A stretch of 64,000 nt of DNA, taken from the NCBI GenBank assembly GCA_964036195.1, contig OZ038452.1:30081785-30145784 (forward strand), written 5' to 3'. The stretch is from Sphaerolaimus hirsutus (lineage: Eukaryota > Nematoda > Chromadorea > Monhysterida > Sphaerolaimidae). The notes under the pieces are model-generated. The model was not told the origin of the DNA. It saw only the letters and a list, made by a program, of their open reading frames with translations, and did not search any database. Numbering within the stretch: the first letter of the stretch is position 1; each line of letters opens with the position of its first letter. Both the position numbers and the translations under genes were made by a program. This document shows positions 43,441 through 54,973 of the stretch, in pieces.

Positions 43441-43688
43441 TACTCCGGTTACTTTAGATCTTGCACGCGTGGTTCCCGTTGGAAGTGTGCCAATGATGGT
43501 TAACGCTAGCGAGTTTCATATAAAGATGACACAACTGATTCTTGTTATAATGTTATTCATTAAAATATTCACATCAACGATTTTTTTCTTCATTTTTTTA
43601 CAGAAATCGCATGATTTAATAATCATTGGCACGCTTCCAACACGAGACATAAATCAGTGCGACGTCAGAGTATCATGCACGCCGAGTA
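43441..43688. mobile_element. TACTCGG-family element, TA TSD
   Basis: TACTCCGGTTAC to ACGCCGAGTA between TA (43,439-43,440) and TA (43,689-43,690). The hAT-like relative at 56,060-56,110 lacks it. Mirrored GGAAGTGTGCCAATGATG blocks lie inside. Confidence 0.8.
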
Positions 43689-44101
43689 TACTAGGTATAA
43701 ACGAATTGCAGAGAAAAATTTGGCGCTGGCGCTATTGGCGCTTGGCGCCGTTACCCTCTGGCGCCATTGGCGCTTGGCGCTGGGGTTCAGAAAAGCGCCA
43801 TGGCGCTTTTGGCGCTTGGCGCTATTTTGCTCTGGCGCCATTGGCGCTTGGCGCTGGGGGTCCGAAAAGCGCCATGGCGCTTTTGGCGCTTGGCGCCAAA
43901 AGTCTGGCGCTTTTTCCATCACTAGTTAAGAGTCATTGTTTGATCGCACGCAATCAAATTTTTGAGGCAAATTTTTGTCTTTTAGGATGAGTAGTTTGAG
44001 TATTTTTTGAAAATGAGTAATTATACTATTGTAACTTATTGAAGGGATACTCAAGTGAACACGTTTTGAAATCATTTTTTGCTTGTCGTATAAATGTGAG
44101 C

Positions 44102-44320
44102 TGGTGCCACCCCAGACCCTGTAAAAAGTCCTGTAAAATGTAAAATGTCATGCAAATATATCAAAAGTCATGTAAAATGCCCTGCCAAATGGCAAACCAA
44201 TCTCAATGTTCTCACCATCCATTATTGGTTTATTCATGTGTTTTGGCACATTCCCAACATAATTTCTACCTGCCGTTCTATTGGAGGTGCCGTTCTATAA
44301 GAAGAAATACGGTTTATTTA
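44102..44320. repeat. CAGACCCTG hairpin arm and E-type fragment
   Basis: GGTGCCACCCCAGACCCTG at 44,102 has only one arm. CCGTTCTATTGGAGGTGCCG and AGAAGAAATACGG near 44,272-44,312 are E-type remnants. Confidence 0.5.
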
Positions 44321-44683
44321 CGCTTTTTTGCTGAAAATGTTACTTGTTCAATTTGGCTTAGCCTTACTTTTCTCTGATGGTGCCTTTTATATTTGTGTTT
44401 TTGACATTCTTCATTTGTCATGACAAATAATTTGAAATTTATTATGTAGTGTGTTTTTGTGCATCCATACGCATGAACAAGCTCCTTGGATTTTCCTTGG
44501 AGCTCAAGAAAGTACGAGAATTTCTAATTTTCTTTGCATCTGAAAAAAAGCAGGCCCAAATATTTCTGAATGCCGACGCAATCAAAAAAGTGCCACATTG
44601 CACATTGTCCGCATGTTCGCACAAGAAATTTCGAAATTGATTGCATGAATGCTTGATTGAATATAATAGTTTTGAATTGTGAT

Positions 44684-45844
44684 TAGCGTTCTAAAAATCT
44701 CTGGCGAGATTTATATTTAAAAAATCTCTTTAAATAGCCATTTAATTATATTTATATTTTTTTCGCGATTTTTTAGAGAGATTTAATTATATTTTTTATT
44801 TCTGTGGGAGAAAATATAAAAAAATCTCTCTGAAGGCATTTTTGGGCGAAAATTTTGCCCCAATTTTCATACTTTTTGCCCATTTTCACTTTGAATCCAC
44901 TAAAATCCATGCATTTTCCCCCTTTTTGGCTATACGTGTGCTTATTTGTATACCATTTACTATACATTTGTATACTATTTCTCCCTTTTACGGCTTGAAA
45001 AAGCTTATAAAAGCCTATCTGAAATACATCTTCTGTACTCAATTAGTTTCAAAAGGTATATGTGAAAGTCAGTACAGGTACTTTTTCAGAGGAAATCTGA
45101 ACATATTTACCCAGTAAACCCAGTAAACTTGAGTATACATATTTTTTGTGAAAACACAAATATGTTTTAGCAACTTTGGAAAAAAAGAGCAAAAAGTTGG
45201 ATGATATCTAGCTGAAAGTGGAAATTCAGTTTATTCTGAGGTTTCAGAGAATGATGTCATTGTTTGGGAAGTTCTGTGGCTAGAACAATCATGCAGTGAA
45301 TCATTACCATCATCACCCACTGCCTGGGTCCTTCACAATTGGGAGTTTATGATCTTTTTTATGAAAGCTTGCCCAAATTAATATTTATGAATGGAAATGG
45401 AAATTCCCAAATGGAAATGAATATATTCTGTATATTAGTCTTCAGTCAGACTTCAGTTGCGACAAATACATGTTTGAATTTGGGTGAGAGGACTTTGCAG
45501 TGGAATATGTTTTTGAAGATAGTATTTAAGTAACATTTGTGGCATTTGATCATTGCACATGACACATGAGAGCTTATTGAATACATGTTTACTCTGATTC
45601 CAGGTATTCTTCCCTCCATGGACATCTTACCTCTGTGTTATCTAAACACCTTTAAATATCAAATAAAACTAAAATTCCAGGAGGGAGATTTTTTAGATTT
45701 TTTTCAAGCATGGGAGATTTTCTCAGGATTTAATTATATTTTCCAAATGACATGAGAAATTTAATTATATTTTATTTTGAGAGAGATTTTCTGAGATTAT
45801 ATTTTATTATATTTTCTCAAAATCTGCCATTTTTTGGAACGCTA
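44684..45844. mobile_element. hAT-like element with TAGCGTTC ends
   Basis: Perfect 8-bp TSD ATTGTGAT (44,676-44,683 and 45,845-45,852). Ends TAGCGTTCTAAAAATC and TTTTTTGGAACGCTA. The subterminal DNA is AGATTTAATTATATTTT repeats. Confidence 0.92.
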
Positions 45845-45898
45845 ATTGTGATTTAGTATTGCGTATGTGCTACCTTTTGTGCCGTTTGACCTCAGCAC

Positions 45899-46210
45899 CA
45901 GGGTTGGTTTTAGTAAAATTCTTTTTACTAAAATTGTATAAAAATTCTATTTTATAATTTTTTTTCCGTCAATTTACCATTTAATTATATGTTATTCTTC
46001 AATTTTCCAATTTATTTTTATATTATTTTTTTTCTATTTTAGTTTGTGACTGGGATTTGTTTTAGAAAAAATTTTTTTACTAAAATTGTAGTGAAATTGT
46101 ATAAAAATTGTATTTTATTTAAATTTTATTCCTGTTTCATTTTTTTATTGTATTCTTCAATTTTCCATTTAATTTTAATTTTATTTTTTTCTGAGATTCT
46201 GCCAACCCTG
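45899..46210. mobile_element. hAT-like element with CAGGGTTGG ends
   Basis: TSD CTCAGCAC (45,891-45,898) against CTCAGCAG (46,211-46,218). Ends CAGGGTTGGTTTTAG and TGCCAACCCTG. AAAATTGTATAAAAATT repeats as in 58,691-59,632. Confidence 0.88.
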
Positions 46211-46370
46211 CTCAGCAGTTTCAATTTCCACCAGTTTCAATCATTCGTGCTTTCACTTTCAATTTTCAACAAAAAGTGGCAAAAACTGGGACAGATAAAT
46301 TGCCACCTGTTCTGCGATTATCGCTATTTATTTGGTGTTGGGAGTTTTGCTAGGTGCGTATTTTGATATA

Positions 46371-46520
46371 CCGTATTTCTTCTAATAGAAGGGCATATTT
46401 TACCTACAATAGAACGGCAGGTTTTGGCACGGTTTAACGCTCACGAAAACGATAGAAGTACAGTCTCCAATAGAACGCCAGGTAAAATAAAACGGCGCTC
46501 TTCTACTAGAAGAAATATGG
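46371..46520. mobile_element. E-type CCGTAT MITE, 150 bp
   Basis: CCGTATTTCTTCTAATAGAAG and TCTACTAGAAGAAATATGG, with TA on both sides. Confidence 0.9.
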
Positions 46521-46688
46521 TATCTATTTACATGGCTATAATTATATTTATTTAAATAAATTAAATAGTACAGTTGTTGTTATAGGTTGTTTTTCTTACC
46601 TGGCGGCACACTTTGCGATTAGACCTATCTGTAAAAAAACACATTTTTCTCAGCACATTACATCGTTCACGCTTCCACTGGTCAATAC

Positions 46689-47055
46689 TAGTGATGGAAA
46701 GGCACTGGGGCACTGGGTGCTGGTGCGGTGCGGTGCCATTTTTTGCGGGTGCCCTGCCAGTGCCGGTGCCCTTTTTCCAGAATAGCACCGGTGCCGGTGC
46801 GGTGCGGTGCCATTTTTTGCGGGTGCCCTGCCAGTGCCGGTGCCCTTTTTCCAGAATAGCACCGGTGCCGGTGCGGTGCGGTGCCATTTTTTGCGGGTGC
46901 CCTGCCAGTGCCGGTGCCCTTTTTCCAGAATAGCACTGGTGCCGGTGCCGTGCGGTGCCATTTTTTGCCGGTGCCCAAGGTGCCTGGTGCCCTTTCTGAG
47001 GAATGGCACCGGTGCCGGTGCGGTGCCATGTTTCCCGGTGCCTTTTCCATCACTA
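46689..47055. mobile_element. TAGTGATG hAT-like element, GGCACC type
   Basis: TAGTGATGGAAAGGCACTGG to GGTGCCTTTTCCATCACTA. The flanks share CAATAC only (6 bp), so the TSD is imperfect. The interior is a 74-bp tandem array. Confidence 0.82.
46735..47030. repeat. 74-bp tandem array
   Basis: GCCATTTTTTGC recurs at 46,735, 46,809, 46,883 and 46,957, exactly 74 bp apart. Each unit contains GGTGCCGGTGCGGTGC palindromes. It explains the long overlapping open frames on both strands here. Confidence 0.95.
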
Positions 47056-47700
47056 CAATACGTGGCGCCATTCATCACGCGTGACTTAATTCGTCAATAT
47101 ACGGTAGGTTTCTTTGTAAATATACTGTTCATTCCGATCAGTTTACAATGTCCAGCAGCAATAACCAGTCGTTATGCAATCAATTTCATCATTCTCCAGT
47201 GTGGAAGTTTTGCTTTTCTCGTTAATTGATTCAGCGTTGTTGTAACGATGGCAAACCCGCCAGAAAAAGTGTTTAATTTTTTAAAGTGCTTTTTCTGAAA
47301 TGACTTTTCAGATTTCGACGTTTTGGATAAAAAGTTTCGTATTTTCTGCAACAGCTTTTCGAATTTCCAAAAACATTTTCCACTTGAGTATTGCGTTTTC
47401 GAATTTTTCTGGCCTGTTTTGAGTACTTTTTCTGAAAAGTGGTCAAAAATAAGGTTAGAAAAGTCCAAAAATTTGAAAAAATGTTATTTCGAAACGTGTT
47501 TGTTTTCGTCGCATCCGTATAGTGAATTTGCGCAAAGCAACTGAATTTCGCTGCATATCGATTCGAATGTTACCGTACTTCGGTGATTAAAGTCACGTGG
47601 TGAATGTTCACAGAAAAACGAAATTGAAGTTTTTTTTTTATAGACAGGATATGTGTGATTTGATTGTATTATGAACGGTGTGAAGCGCGTTTCTGTTTCA
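47056..47700. other. No recognised element or gene
   Basis: AT-rich DNA with TTTTCTGAAAAGTG-like words mirrored around 47,380. No open frame shows a recognisable protein. Confidence 0.4.
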
Positions 47701-47930
47701 ATGGCCCTACACACACTAGTTTTCACCGTGACTGATGTGAAAACTGAAACTTTTTCAAATGCAAATTAAAATTCACGGTTGAATGATTTGATTTGATTTA
47801 AATTTGAGTTTCAATAAATGATAGTTACACTTTGAAAATTTGAAAACTAAAACACATAAAGCATACAATAAGAGTAGGCTGGATCAGTTTTCACATCAGT
47901 CACGGTGAAAACTAGTGTGTGTAGGGCCAT
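47701..47930. repeat. CACACTAGTT palindrome, CACCGTGAC type
   Basis: ATGGCCCTACACACACTAGT is mirrored by ACTAGTGTGTGTAGGGCCAT. The next block is TTTTCACCGTGACTGATGTG. Relatives at 57,846 and 62,525. Confidence 0.88.
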
Positions 47931-48163
47931 TACGACGGCTATTGTATATTTTATACGGCGCCAAGCGCTTTTTTTCTTTGGCGCCAGCGCCATGGCAATT
48001 TCTCAAAGCTAGTACCTAATCATATACATCTGTTGCACCCATGGGGGCTTATTTTTCATCATACATTTTTGAGGGATAACTGTTAATTGTTGAATTTTAA
48101 CCACTGTAAAAACCCACCGCGTGAACACGGGGTTTACTAATTTGCTACATTTCAGTTTGATAC

Positions 48164-48370
48164 AATGGCCCTGCGCACACTAGTTTTCACAAGAAATTTC
48201 GAAAACTCATAAATAAGTTTCGAACGTGTTTGAGTTTTCCACAATGAGTCATTTTTAATCTCTGTCAACTGTAGTTGACGGGCACCTCATTCTAGAAAAC
48301 TCAAATGCGTTCTAAGCTGATTTGTGAGTTTTCGAAATTTCGTGTGAAAACTAGTGTGCGCAGGCACTAT
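48164..48370. repeat. CACACTAGTT palindrome, TTTCGAAAACTC type
   Basis: ATGGCCCTGCGCACACTAGT faces ACTAGTGTGCGCAGGCACTA. Centre CAACTGTAGTTG. Relative at 57,545. Confidence 0.82.
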
Positions 48371-48742
48371 GAATTGCATTAAAAGCGATGACTTCTCGCA
48401 GAAAATCGACTGAATTTCTACTCGCAATGTGAAATTAATTAATTGAACAGTATCCTGAGAATGTCGGGACTATTTTTTTAACTAATGTTATCGATGAATC
48501 TGCCAAAATTCGAATACGATGCCTTTTTTATGCGTAGTTATTCGCTAGAAATCAAATAATTTTTGGAAAAATGATGGCGATTTCATTGAGAGGAAAACAT
48601 CTTGTAAAATGTGTTTTTCAATTCTCAATTATCGTTTTTGCCCATCAAATATTTGCTTCAGGTAATGCTAGAAACAGAAGGCAAACAAATAGGTCAGTTT
48701 TCAAAATTTTAATTTCCGTTTTTGAAGTGCATCACTTCAGGC

Positions 48743-49437
48743 GCAACTCTCAGACCCTGTAAATGACCCTGTAACGTGTAAAACAAAAACATAAGATATG
48801 ATAAAATAAGATAATAAAAAAAATACGAAATAAGATATTTTACACATGATACGTTACAGGGTCTTTTACATGACATTTGACACTTTGCAGGGCCGTATCC
48901 AGGGGGGGGGCGGGGGGGGCTGCAGCCCCCCCTTCCCGGGGTGAGACCAGAAAGTGGCCGGAAAATGCCACTTTTTCAACATCAGCGTAAAAAATTTTTG
49001 CGCGCGAGCGCGCATTTTTCACCAGACGTGATGTATTATAAGCAGATTTGCTCCCTGTGGCTGAAATCCTAATAAATATACCTTATTGTGTGCTGTTTGA
49101 TGTATTTGTATGTATATTTGCATACATATACAGCGTTCCATGGCGCTGGCGCCAACCCCAATGGCGCCATGGCGTTGCGCCTACTAGTGGCGCCAGCGCC
49201 ATGGCGCCATTCCGCCACTCTGTACGTCAAATTTTAGGGGGGGGGGGGCTGCCGGCCTCCGTAAACAAGCAGCCCCCCCCCCCTCAAAAATCCTGGATAC
49301 GTCCCTGGACAGTGGACACTTAACAGGGTATTTTACCTGACACATGACATTTTACAGGGTTTTTACATGACACATGACATTTAACAGGGTCTTTTACACT
49401 TTACAGGGTGCTTTACAGGGTTTGGGAGTGCCCCCAG
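48743..49437. repeat. CAGACCCTG hairpin split by CAGGGACGTA element
   Basis: The left arm is CAACTCTCAGACCCTG at 48,743. The right arm ends GGGTTTGGGAGTGCCCCC at 49,437. The insertion occupies 48,888-49,307. Confidence 0.75.
48888..49307. mobile_element. CAGGGACGTA-family element, near complete
   Basis: CAGGGCCGTATCCAGG to CCTGGATACGTCCCTG. Interior GCGCGCGAGCGCGC and GGCGCCATGGCG palindromes. The flanks ACACTTTG and GACAGTGG do not give a clean TSD. Confidence 0.82.
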
Positions 49438-49438
49438 G

Positions 49439-49630
49439 AGCCACTCTCAGACCCTGTAAAATGTCATCAAATTGTAAAATGCTCTAAAAAATGTCACACT
49501 TTCTTTTATTATTTTTCATCAGTCGTTCATCATACTCACCTCATTTCACATGACCTTTGACACTGCATGGCAATTGAAATTTTACAGGAGATTTTACATG
49601 TCTTTTTACACTGCATTACATTTTACTCCA
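49439..49630. repeat. CAGACCCTG hairpin, loosened
   Basis: GCCACTCTCAGACCCTG, then ATGTCATC; later TGACCTTTGACACTG and TTTTACAGG on the other side. The right terminus is lost. Confidence 0.55.
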
Positions 49631-49652
49631 ACTTGAACTTGGCACTTAAATG

Positions 49653-49790
49653 TTTGCAGGTTATGGAACGGAGGTTCAGGGGGACTTTGGCAACAGTCAG
49701 TGCTGCCCGAATTTTGGCGGCACCATCAAAGTGGACCCTATGGTTTGGTTATTAGAGGCTGGCGCTTTGCCAAATGTGGTGAGTTGCGAA
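49653..49790 (+). other. Possible isolated exon
   Basis: After an acceptor-like AATGTTTGCAG the frame reads GYGTEVQGDFGNSQCCPNF, then IKVDPMVWLLEAGALPNV, and meets GTGAGT. This is plausible splice geometry, but the protein is not recognised. Confidence 0.3.
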
Positions 49791-49799
49791 ATTCGCATT

Positions 49800-50000
49800 T
49801 CTTTTAATAGAACCTCCAATACGGGCGGGTTTTGGCAGTTTTGCGGTCATGACAACGATAGAATGGCACCCGCTAATAGAACGGCAGGCAGAAATAAAAT
49901 TAGGTTGTAAGAGTGCGAAAACACTAAAATGTTAAAATGTATGGCGAGAACAATTAAAACATTCAAATATGTCAAATATTACGTAAATTTGAAATGAGTG
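49800..50000. repeat. E-type fragment
   Basis: TTTTAATAGAACCTCCAATA and CGCTAATAGAACGGCAGG resemble the E-type interior. No ends. Confidence 0.4.
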
Positions 50001-50016
50001 CTCTGATATTGAATTA

Positions 50017-50297
50017 CCGTATTTGCTTGAATAATTCCCCCCCTTGAATAATTCCCCCCCTCGAATAATCCCCCCCTCAAGGCATACAATAAATTGTTTA
50101 TTTCTAATTTGGCCAAGAATGGCATGTTATTGTGTAAATAAAGCATGTTTTGTCGAATGAGTTGATGGAAACATGCTTGAGAATTCTGACGAAATAATAA
50201 TTCCTCCCCTTGAATAATTCCCCCCTTGAATAATCCCCCCCTCAAAAACGTCTGACGAAATAATAATCCCCCAGGGGGATTATTCAAGCAAATACGG
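50017..50297. mobile_element. B-type CCGTAT MITE
   Basis: CCGTATTTGCTTGAATAATTC and CAAGCAAATACGG with TA flanks. Shares GAAACATGCTTGA interior with 19,484-19,815. Confidence 0.92.
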
Positions 50298-50507
50298 TAA
50301 CTAAGTTAACTAAGTTAAAAGTTAACTAAGTTCGAATGACAAATGGGTGAAAATATTGGTTAAAAAAATAAAAGGGCATCTTCCATTAGTACGCCACCTC
50401 CTAAAGAACAGCAGGCAAAAAGTTGACTAAATTGGCAGGCAAAAAGTTGACTAATGCTGCTATTCTATTGGAATAAATACGATAATTGCGTTTTGGTGCC
50501 AATATTC

Positions 50508-50724
50508 GATGCACACACTAGTTTACTAATGAAATTTGTAAATTTTATAAACTGATAAAAAAGCATTCAACGTATTTGACTTTACTGGAATAAGTCTTTT
50601 GATTACCCGTCAACTGTAGTTGATGAACACCTAATTCCAGCAAACTCAAATGCCGTTCAGAGTTGGTTTATGAGTTTACTAATTTTTCAGTTTACTGGCA
50701 GTAAACTAGCGTGTTAAAGTGGCT
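50508..50724. repeat. CACACTAGTT palindrome, TTTACTAATG type
   Basis: GCACACACTAGTTTACTAATG faces GGCAGTAAACTAGCGTGTTA, with CAACTGTAGTTGATG near the centre. Confidence 0.7.
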
Positions 50725-50750
50725 ACAAAGCGCCAATGGTTGGTCTACTA

Positions 50751-51165
50751 CCGTATTTCTTCTAATACAAGGGCGGGTTTCTAATAGAAGGGCGTCTCCT
50801 ATAGACACTTTGACGACTTAATTTTGGCCACGAAATAAATAGAAGGGCAGTCTCTAATAGAAGGTACACGAGTGCTAGAATTGTGCCGAATGCATGAAAA
50901 TTTTTTTCAATATCAGCGGACACTGTACTTTAATGGATTTTGTTTATAGATTTGGTGCTATTTTAACATCAAATGTTGAATGGACTCTAAAAATCATCAT
51001 TCTATGAACTTTCTCTGACGTAAAAAATGACACTTTGAAAAACCTTGGCAGAACGTGATAAAATTCGCTGAAAAAATGGAGAAAAAATAAGAGGGAGTCA
51101 CCAATAGAAGGGCGGGTAAAAAAGTTGACGAAAAAAATTGAAGGGCGCCCTTCTATTAGAAGAGC
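50751..51165. mobile_element. E-type CCGTAT MITE, long form
   Basis: Starts CCGTATTTCTTCTAATACAAG after TA. Near 51,160 the opposite end reads CCCTTCTATTAGAAGAGC, with the last bases decayed. Repeated CTAATAGAAGGGC inside. Confidence 0.75.
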
Positions 51166-51436
51166 TTATCTTTACTCATTAGAAAAACTATTTAGAACGG
51201 TATCTAGTTTACGGCAAGTTTTCTATTAAACTGACTATTTCTATTTACGGCAAACTGATAAATCTATTTTAAACACATTTGAGTTGAAACTTCCAGTTGA
51301 CAGAAAGGTTCAGTTTATAGAGTGAGGTTGTCTAGGCACTTATCCTTCACCTATTTTATGAATAAAATTTCAAAAACTGATAAATCCGTTTAGAACGCAT
51401 TTGAGTTTGCAAGAATGAATAGGTAATTCAAAAGAG

Positions 51437-52170
51437 CCTGTGCCATTATGCATCTAAACCCATTATGCATCTAGAACCAGCACACATTAAACTATACCTG
51501 GCATGCTGAAAATATGCAATAAAACACATGACTTAGTGATTTTAAAGGTGAAAATCTATAAAAAGTATGAAAATTAGTGACTTTGGGTGAAAATTAGGTT
51601 AAAAGTGCTCCCGATAGCTAGATAGCTAGGCAATTTGTAGGGGGGGGCTGTTCAGGGGAAAGTAACGCCAAAAATTCGCCTCTGGTAAAGATAGATGGCT
51701 ATGCGGTTTGGGGTGGGATTACCCGACCCCTTTCTCACCCCTGCAGCTATAATGTGTCTACCGTATTTCTCTCGAAATACCCCCCGGGGGGTGATTGTTT
51801 CATAGTGCTCCCAAGAGGGGGGGGGGTTATTTCGCCAGAAATTTTTTGAAATCCTAGTACAAAGTCGTTGTTTGTGATGTGCGCTGGGGTAGAAAAATGC
51901 ATCAATAACTGACATGTATAAACACTGCTCTCACGTGATTCCGACATTGTTTTAAGGTGTGTTCTGCACTACGCAGAACACAAACTGCAGCATTTGTCAT
52001 GTACGTTCTCTTTATTGTTTTGATTGATTGTGATTGTTTCATAGTGGTCTCGAGAGGGGGGGGGTCAAACGGGGGGGGGGGGTCAAACGGGGGGGGGGGT
52101 CAAACGGGGGGGGGTATTTCGAGGAAATACGGTAGATGCATAATGGGTTTAGATGCATAATAGGCCTGAC
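51437..52170. mobile_element. Palindromic element with CCATTATGCATCTAAAC ends
   Basis: CCATTATGCATCTAAACC faces GGTTTAGATGCATAATAGG. The interior is like 39,272-40,054. Contains the A-type MITE at 51,761. Confidence 0.68.
51761..52132. mobile_element. A-type CCGTAT MITE
   Basis: CCGTATTTCTCTCGAAATAC and TTCGAGGAAATACGG with TA flanks. The right half holds three GGGGTCAAACGGGG units. Confidence 0.9.
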
Positions 52171-52261
52171 CCATTAATAAGTCGATACTCTTCAGTCTTC
52201 ATTTCAGTAAACACAAATGCACAAAGCTGCTTCCGAAATTTCGGTCGATAAATCCAACCGG

Positions 52262-52420
52262 GGGAACTCCCAGACCCTGTAAAATGTCTAATGCCATGCA
52301 AAGTGTCAGTCAAAAGTCATGTAAAATGGCACATGTATGTTTGCCATTTTACGTGACTTTTGACACTTTGCATGGCATTTGACCTTTTTACAGGACATTT
52401 TACAGAGCTGGATTGGTACC
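52262..52420. repeat. CAGACCCTG hairpin element
   Basis: GGAACTCCCAGACCCTG, mirrored through TTTGCCATTTTACG to GGACATTTTACAGAGCTGG. Confidence 0.78.
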
Positions 52421-52429
52421 CGGTCAGCA

Positions 52430-52600
52430 ACAACAATTTTTTGTATTTATCAACCAAAATAACAATAAAAATTCCCGCCAAAATGTTTCCAGCTTCGTTT
52501 CGGTGGTCGGAAAGCAAGATCAAAGTGCAAGACGTCACATTGTGGCCGAAGCATCCCAGATTTCCGGGACCAATTTTTTCAATGTCACTATCGATGTTAG
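52430..52600 (+). other. Possible isolated exon
   Basis: A frame reads QNVSSFVSVVGKQDQSARRH, then TNFFNVTIDV before GTTAGT. It follows a CAGACCCTG hairpin. Coding status is uncertain. Confidence 0.22.
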
Positions 52601-52774
52601 TTTGCGATTATTTTTATGAGTTATTGTTATTGCTATTTGTTGTATTTTAGAATCTCAATGAAAATTCTGTTGGTAACAAGTGAAAAGAAAAAGGGACGAG
52701 TAGGGAAGGAAAAAGCGCTTTTTCAACGGCACCGCTTTTTAAAAAAGCATTTTTTTGCTATAAAAAAATACATA

Positions 52775-53190
52775 CCGTATTACCTCGAATTAACGCCCCC
52801 TCGAAATACCCCCCCCTAAATTTCGCTGAAGAAATAATAAACCCCCCGTCGAAATACCCCTCTAAAATTTCGCTGAGGAAATAATAAACCCTCCTCGAAA
52901 TACCCCCACCAAATTGAGTGTAAAGAGAATTTAACACGACAAATACTGCAGTTTGTGATCTGTACAATGCAGAACACACGTTGAAACCAATGACTGAGTG
53001 ACGTTAGATGCGTATATACGTCTATAAACACATCGACATCTACGTAAATGTTTGATTTTACTACGTCTGAGTATGTGGAATTTCAGAAAATTTCTGGCGA
53101 AATAATACACCCCCCTCGAATTAACCCCCCCCCACTGAAAATTTGCTGGCGAAATAATAAGCCCGTTGGGGGTATTTCGAGGTAATACGG
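52775..53190. mobile_element. D-type CCGTAT MITE
   Basis: CCGTATTACCTCGAATTAACG and TTTCGAGGTAATACGG with TA flanks. The interior shares TACTGCAGTTTGTGATC with 58,485-60,266. Confidence 0.92.
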
Positions 53191-53248
53191 TAGGATTTCC
53201 AAATCCGCCAATTTCACACTCGAAACACACTGGATTTCACAGCAGTGC

Positions 53249-54213
53249 AGCCTGGCCCCAGATTTAATTGGGCAGATTATCCCTGAGAGGGAGGACATGA
53301 CGGGCGTGTCTGGCAAGTCCAGATTTGATTGGGCAGGCATGCCCGCGTCCGCCCGCCCGCCCCTTTTTTCCGCCTTAACAAACTTTCACTTACAAAATCG
53401 CCATTTTCATCTACTTAAATGGTAATTTACCTATTTACATTGTATTCATGGCGATTTCGAAATATTGGCAGTCTGCCAAATTCACATCTTCCATTTTTCT
53501 TTTTCTTTTTCTTTTCGGGAGTAAAATCCCTCCCGACCCGCCCTCGTGCCAGGCACCTGACAGCTGCCGCCCGACTGCCAGGCAGACCGGGATTCAATTG
53601 CGTGCCGGGCGGCAGCTGTCAGGTGCCTGGCGCAACGGGCGAGTCTGGCGGGATTTTACGGCCGAAAAGAAAAAGGAAAATGGAAGAAGTGAGTTTGGCA
53701 GGTGGCCAAAATTTCGAAATTGCTACTAATACAATTTAAATAGGTAAATAACCATTTATGTAGCTGAAAATGGCGAATTTGAAGGTGAAAGTTTGTTAAG
53801 GGAGCAAATTTTCACCGTCAACATCGCTATTTTCGTTTATATACATAGTTATAACCCTTTTAAGCTCTATCTAACCTACTTTACTTAAATATTTTAGGCG
53901 ATTTTCAAATTTTGGCCAGCTGCCAAGCTTTCTCACGTTTTTTTTTGTACGTCTTCACACGTTTTTGTAGTAAATTATGTCTGCCCTGCACCCCCAGGGT
54001 GCAGGGCAGATATTTCCTTTTCTTTTCAGTTTTGCCTGTCATGCCGTCACAATTAAATCTCGTTTGCCTGTTTTCGGGCAAATCTGACACGAGTGAGGGC
54101 ATGTCTGGCAGGCGCAACGTACTGTCAGGCGCTTGGCAGGCGTGACGGGCGTGTCAGGCGCCAGGCAGGTAGGCAAGAAATCTGTCTGCCCAATTAAATC
54201 TGGGGCCTGGTGT
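53249..54213. mobile_element. Palindromic element with GGCCCCAGATTTAATTGGGC ends
   Basis: TGGCCCCAGATTTAATTGGG faces CCCAATTAAATCTGGGGCC. It is GC-rich with repeated GGGCGTGTCTGGCA words, and carries a second-level hairpin at 53,445-53,735. Confidence 0.82.
53445..53735. repeat. Inner hairpin
   Basis: GGCACCTGACAGCTGCCGCC and its complement face each other across about 30 bp, with outer AAATTTCGAAATTG and TTTCTTTTTC arms. Confidence 0.85.
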
Positions 54214-54284
54214 GGAGAACACTCTTTGACACCTTTTTTTTCTCCATTTGCACTCTCAAAATAAATATTTCGGGTGATACATAC

Positions 54285-54410
54285 TTAGAGGGGTGCAGTT
54301 AAGGGGGGGGGGTTACCCCCCCCCCAAACGCTCCAGCTGTATATCTAGCACGAAGCAAATTTTTGGGCTACTACCAACCCCCCCCCCCTCTAAAAAAGAG
54401 AAATATCCTT
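54285..54410. mobile_element. CTATCTATC-element fragment
   Basis: A G-run beside a C-run, then CGCTCCAGCTGTATATCTAGC and TTTTTGGGCTACTACC, match the terminal part of CAGGGGTCTC elements. Confidence 0.5.
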
Positions 54411-54660
54411 CCAGGTAACGGCCCCACTTGATCTGGCAAATGTGGAAATGCAACTCGATGTAAGACACTTGGTGCAAAACTCCCGCGGCGCTACCAATTG
54501 GGCGCCGGTGCCGTGTCACGGGTGGGATATTGAGACTGGGTGCGGTGGCGTGGGCAGCTGGTCGGTTTGGGGGAGTTGTGTCACTTTTGGAAGGTTGCCA
54601 GGAGATTTTTTTTGTGGGGAAAATGTCATGGGAAGTGTCATGGAAGATATCGATTTTGCT

Positions 54661-54870
54661 CTACTCGGCGGACCGAATGCTATGCATTTCGAGACCAGAG
54701 TGTAAAAAAAGAAAGATTTCAGGCACAAATTATGTTTGTTGTACTCGACCCCGCCTTTTCCTTTGTAAAATAGTTTTTTTTATGAAAGTAAGTACATAAG
54801 TGTATAAAAGATGCGTTATCACCTGAGACATAAGTAACTTTTCTACACACTTTGCGGTCCGCCGAGTATA
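54661..54870. mobile_element. TACTCGGCGG-family element
   Basis: TACTCGGCGGACCGAATGC faces TTTGCGGTCCGCCGAGTA. The interior has AGACATAAGTAAC, as in 61,092-61,325. Confidence 0.82.
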
Positions 54871-54973
54871 TCACTAAATTTTTTCAAAGAAGTCCCAATT
54901 CAAACACAATTCACAGCCGCTACTGCGACACATTAGACCAGTGCAGAAATTTGGTCAGAAAAGGCCACGACAC

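Larger units (their letters stand above)
42671..43924. mobile_element. TAGTGATG hAT-like element, GGCGC type
   Basis: Perfect 8-bp TSD GTTAAGAG (42,663-42,670 and 43,925-43,932). Ends TAGTGATGGAAAAGCGCC and GGCGCTTTTTCCATCACTA. Close relative of 55,392-56,315, including the A-type MITE at the same internal place. Confidence 0.93.

Noticed and set aside
43427..43990. 187-codon open frame
   Set aside because: Crosses the nested TACTCGG element and the GGCGC arms of a hAT-like element.
46613..47229. Long overlapping open frames on both strands
   Set aside because: Explained by the 74-bp tandem array, whose length is not a multiple of three and which lacks stops in several frames.
52040..52125. 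Long G-runs as functional quadruplex or telomeric sequence
   Set aside because: They are the standard subterminal part of A-type MITEs, not a telomeric hexamer array.
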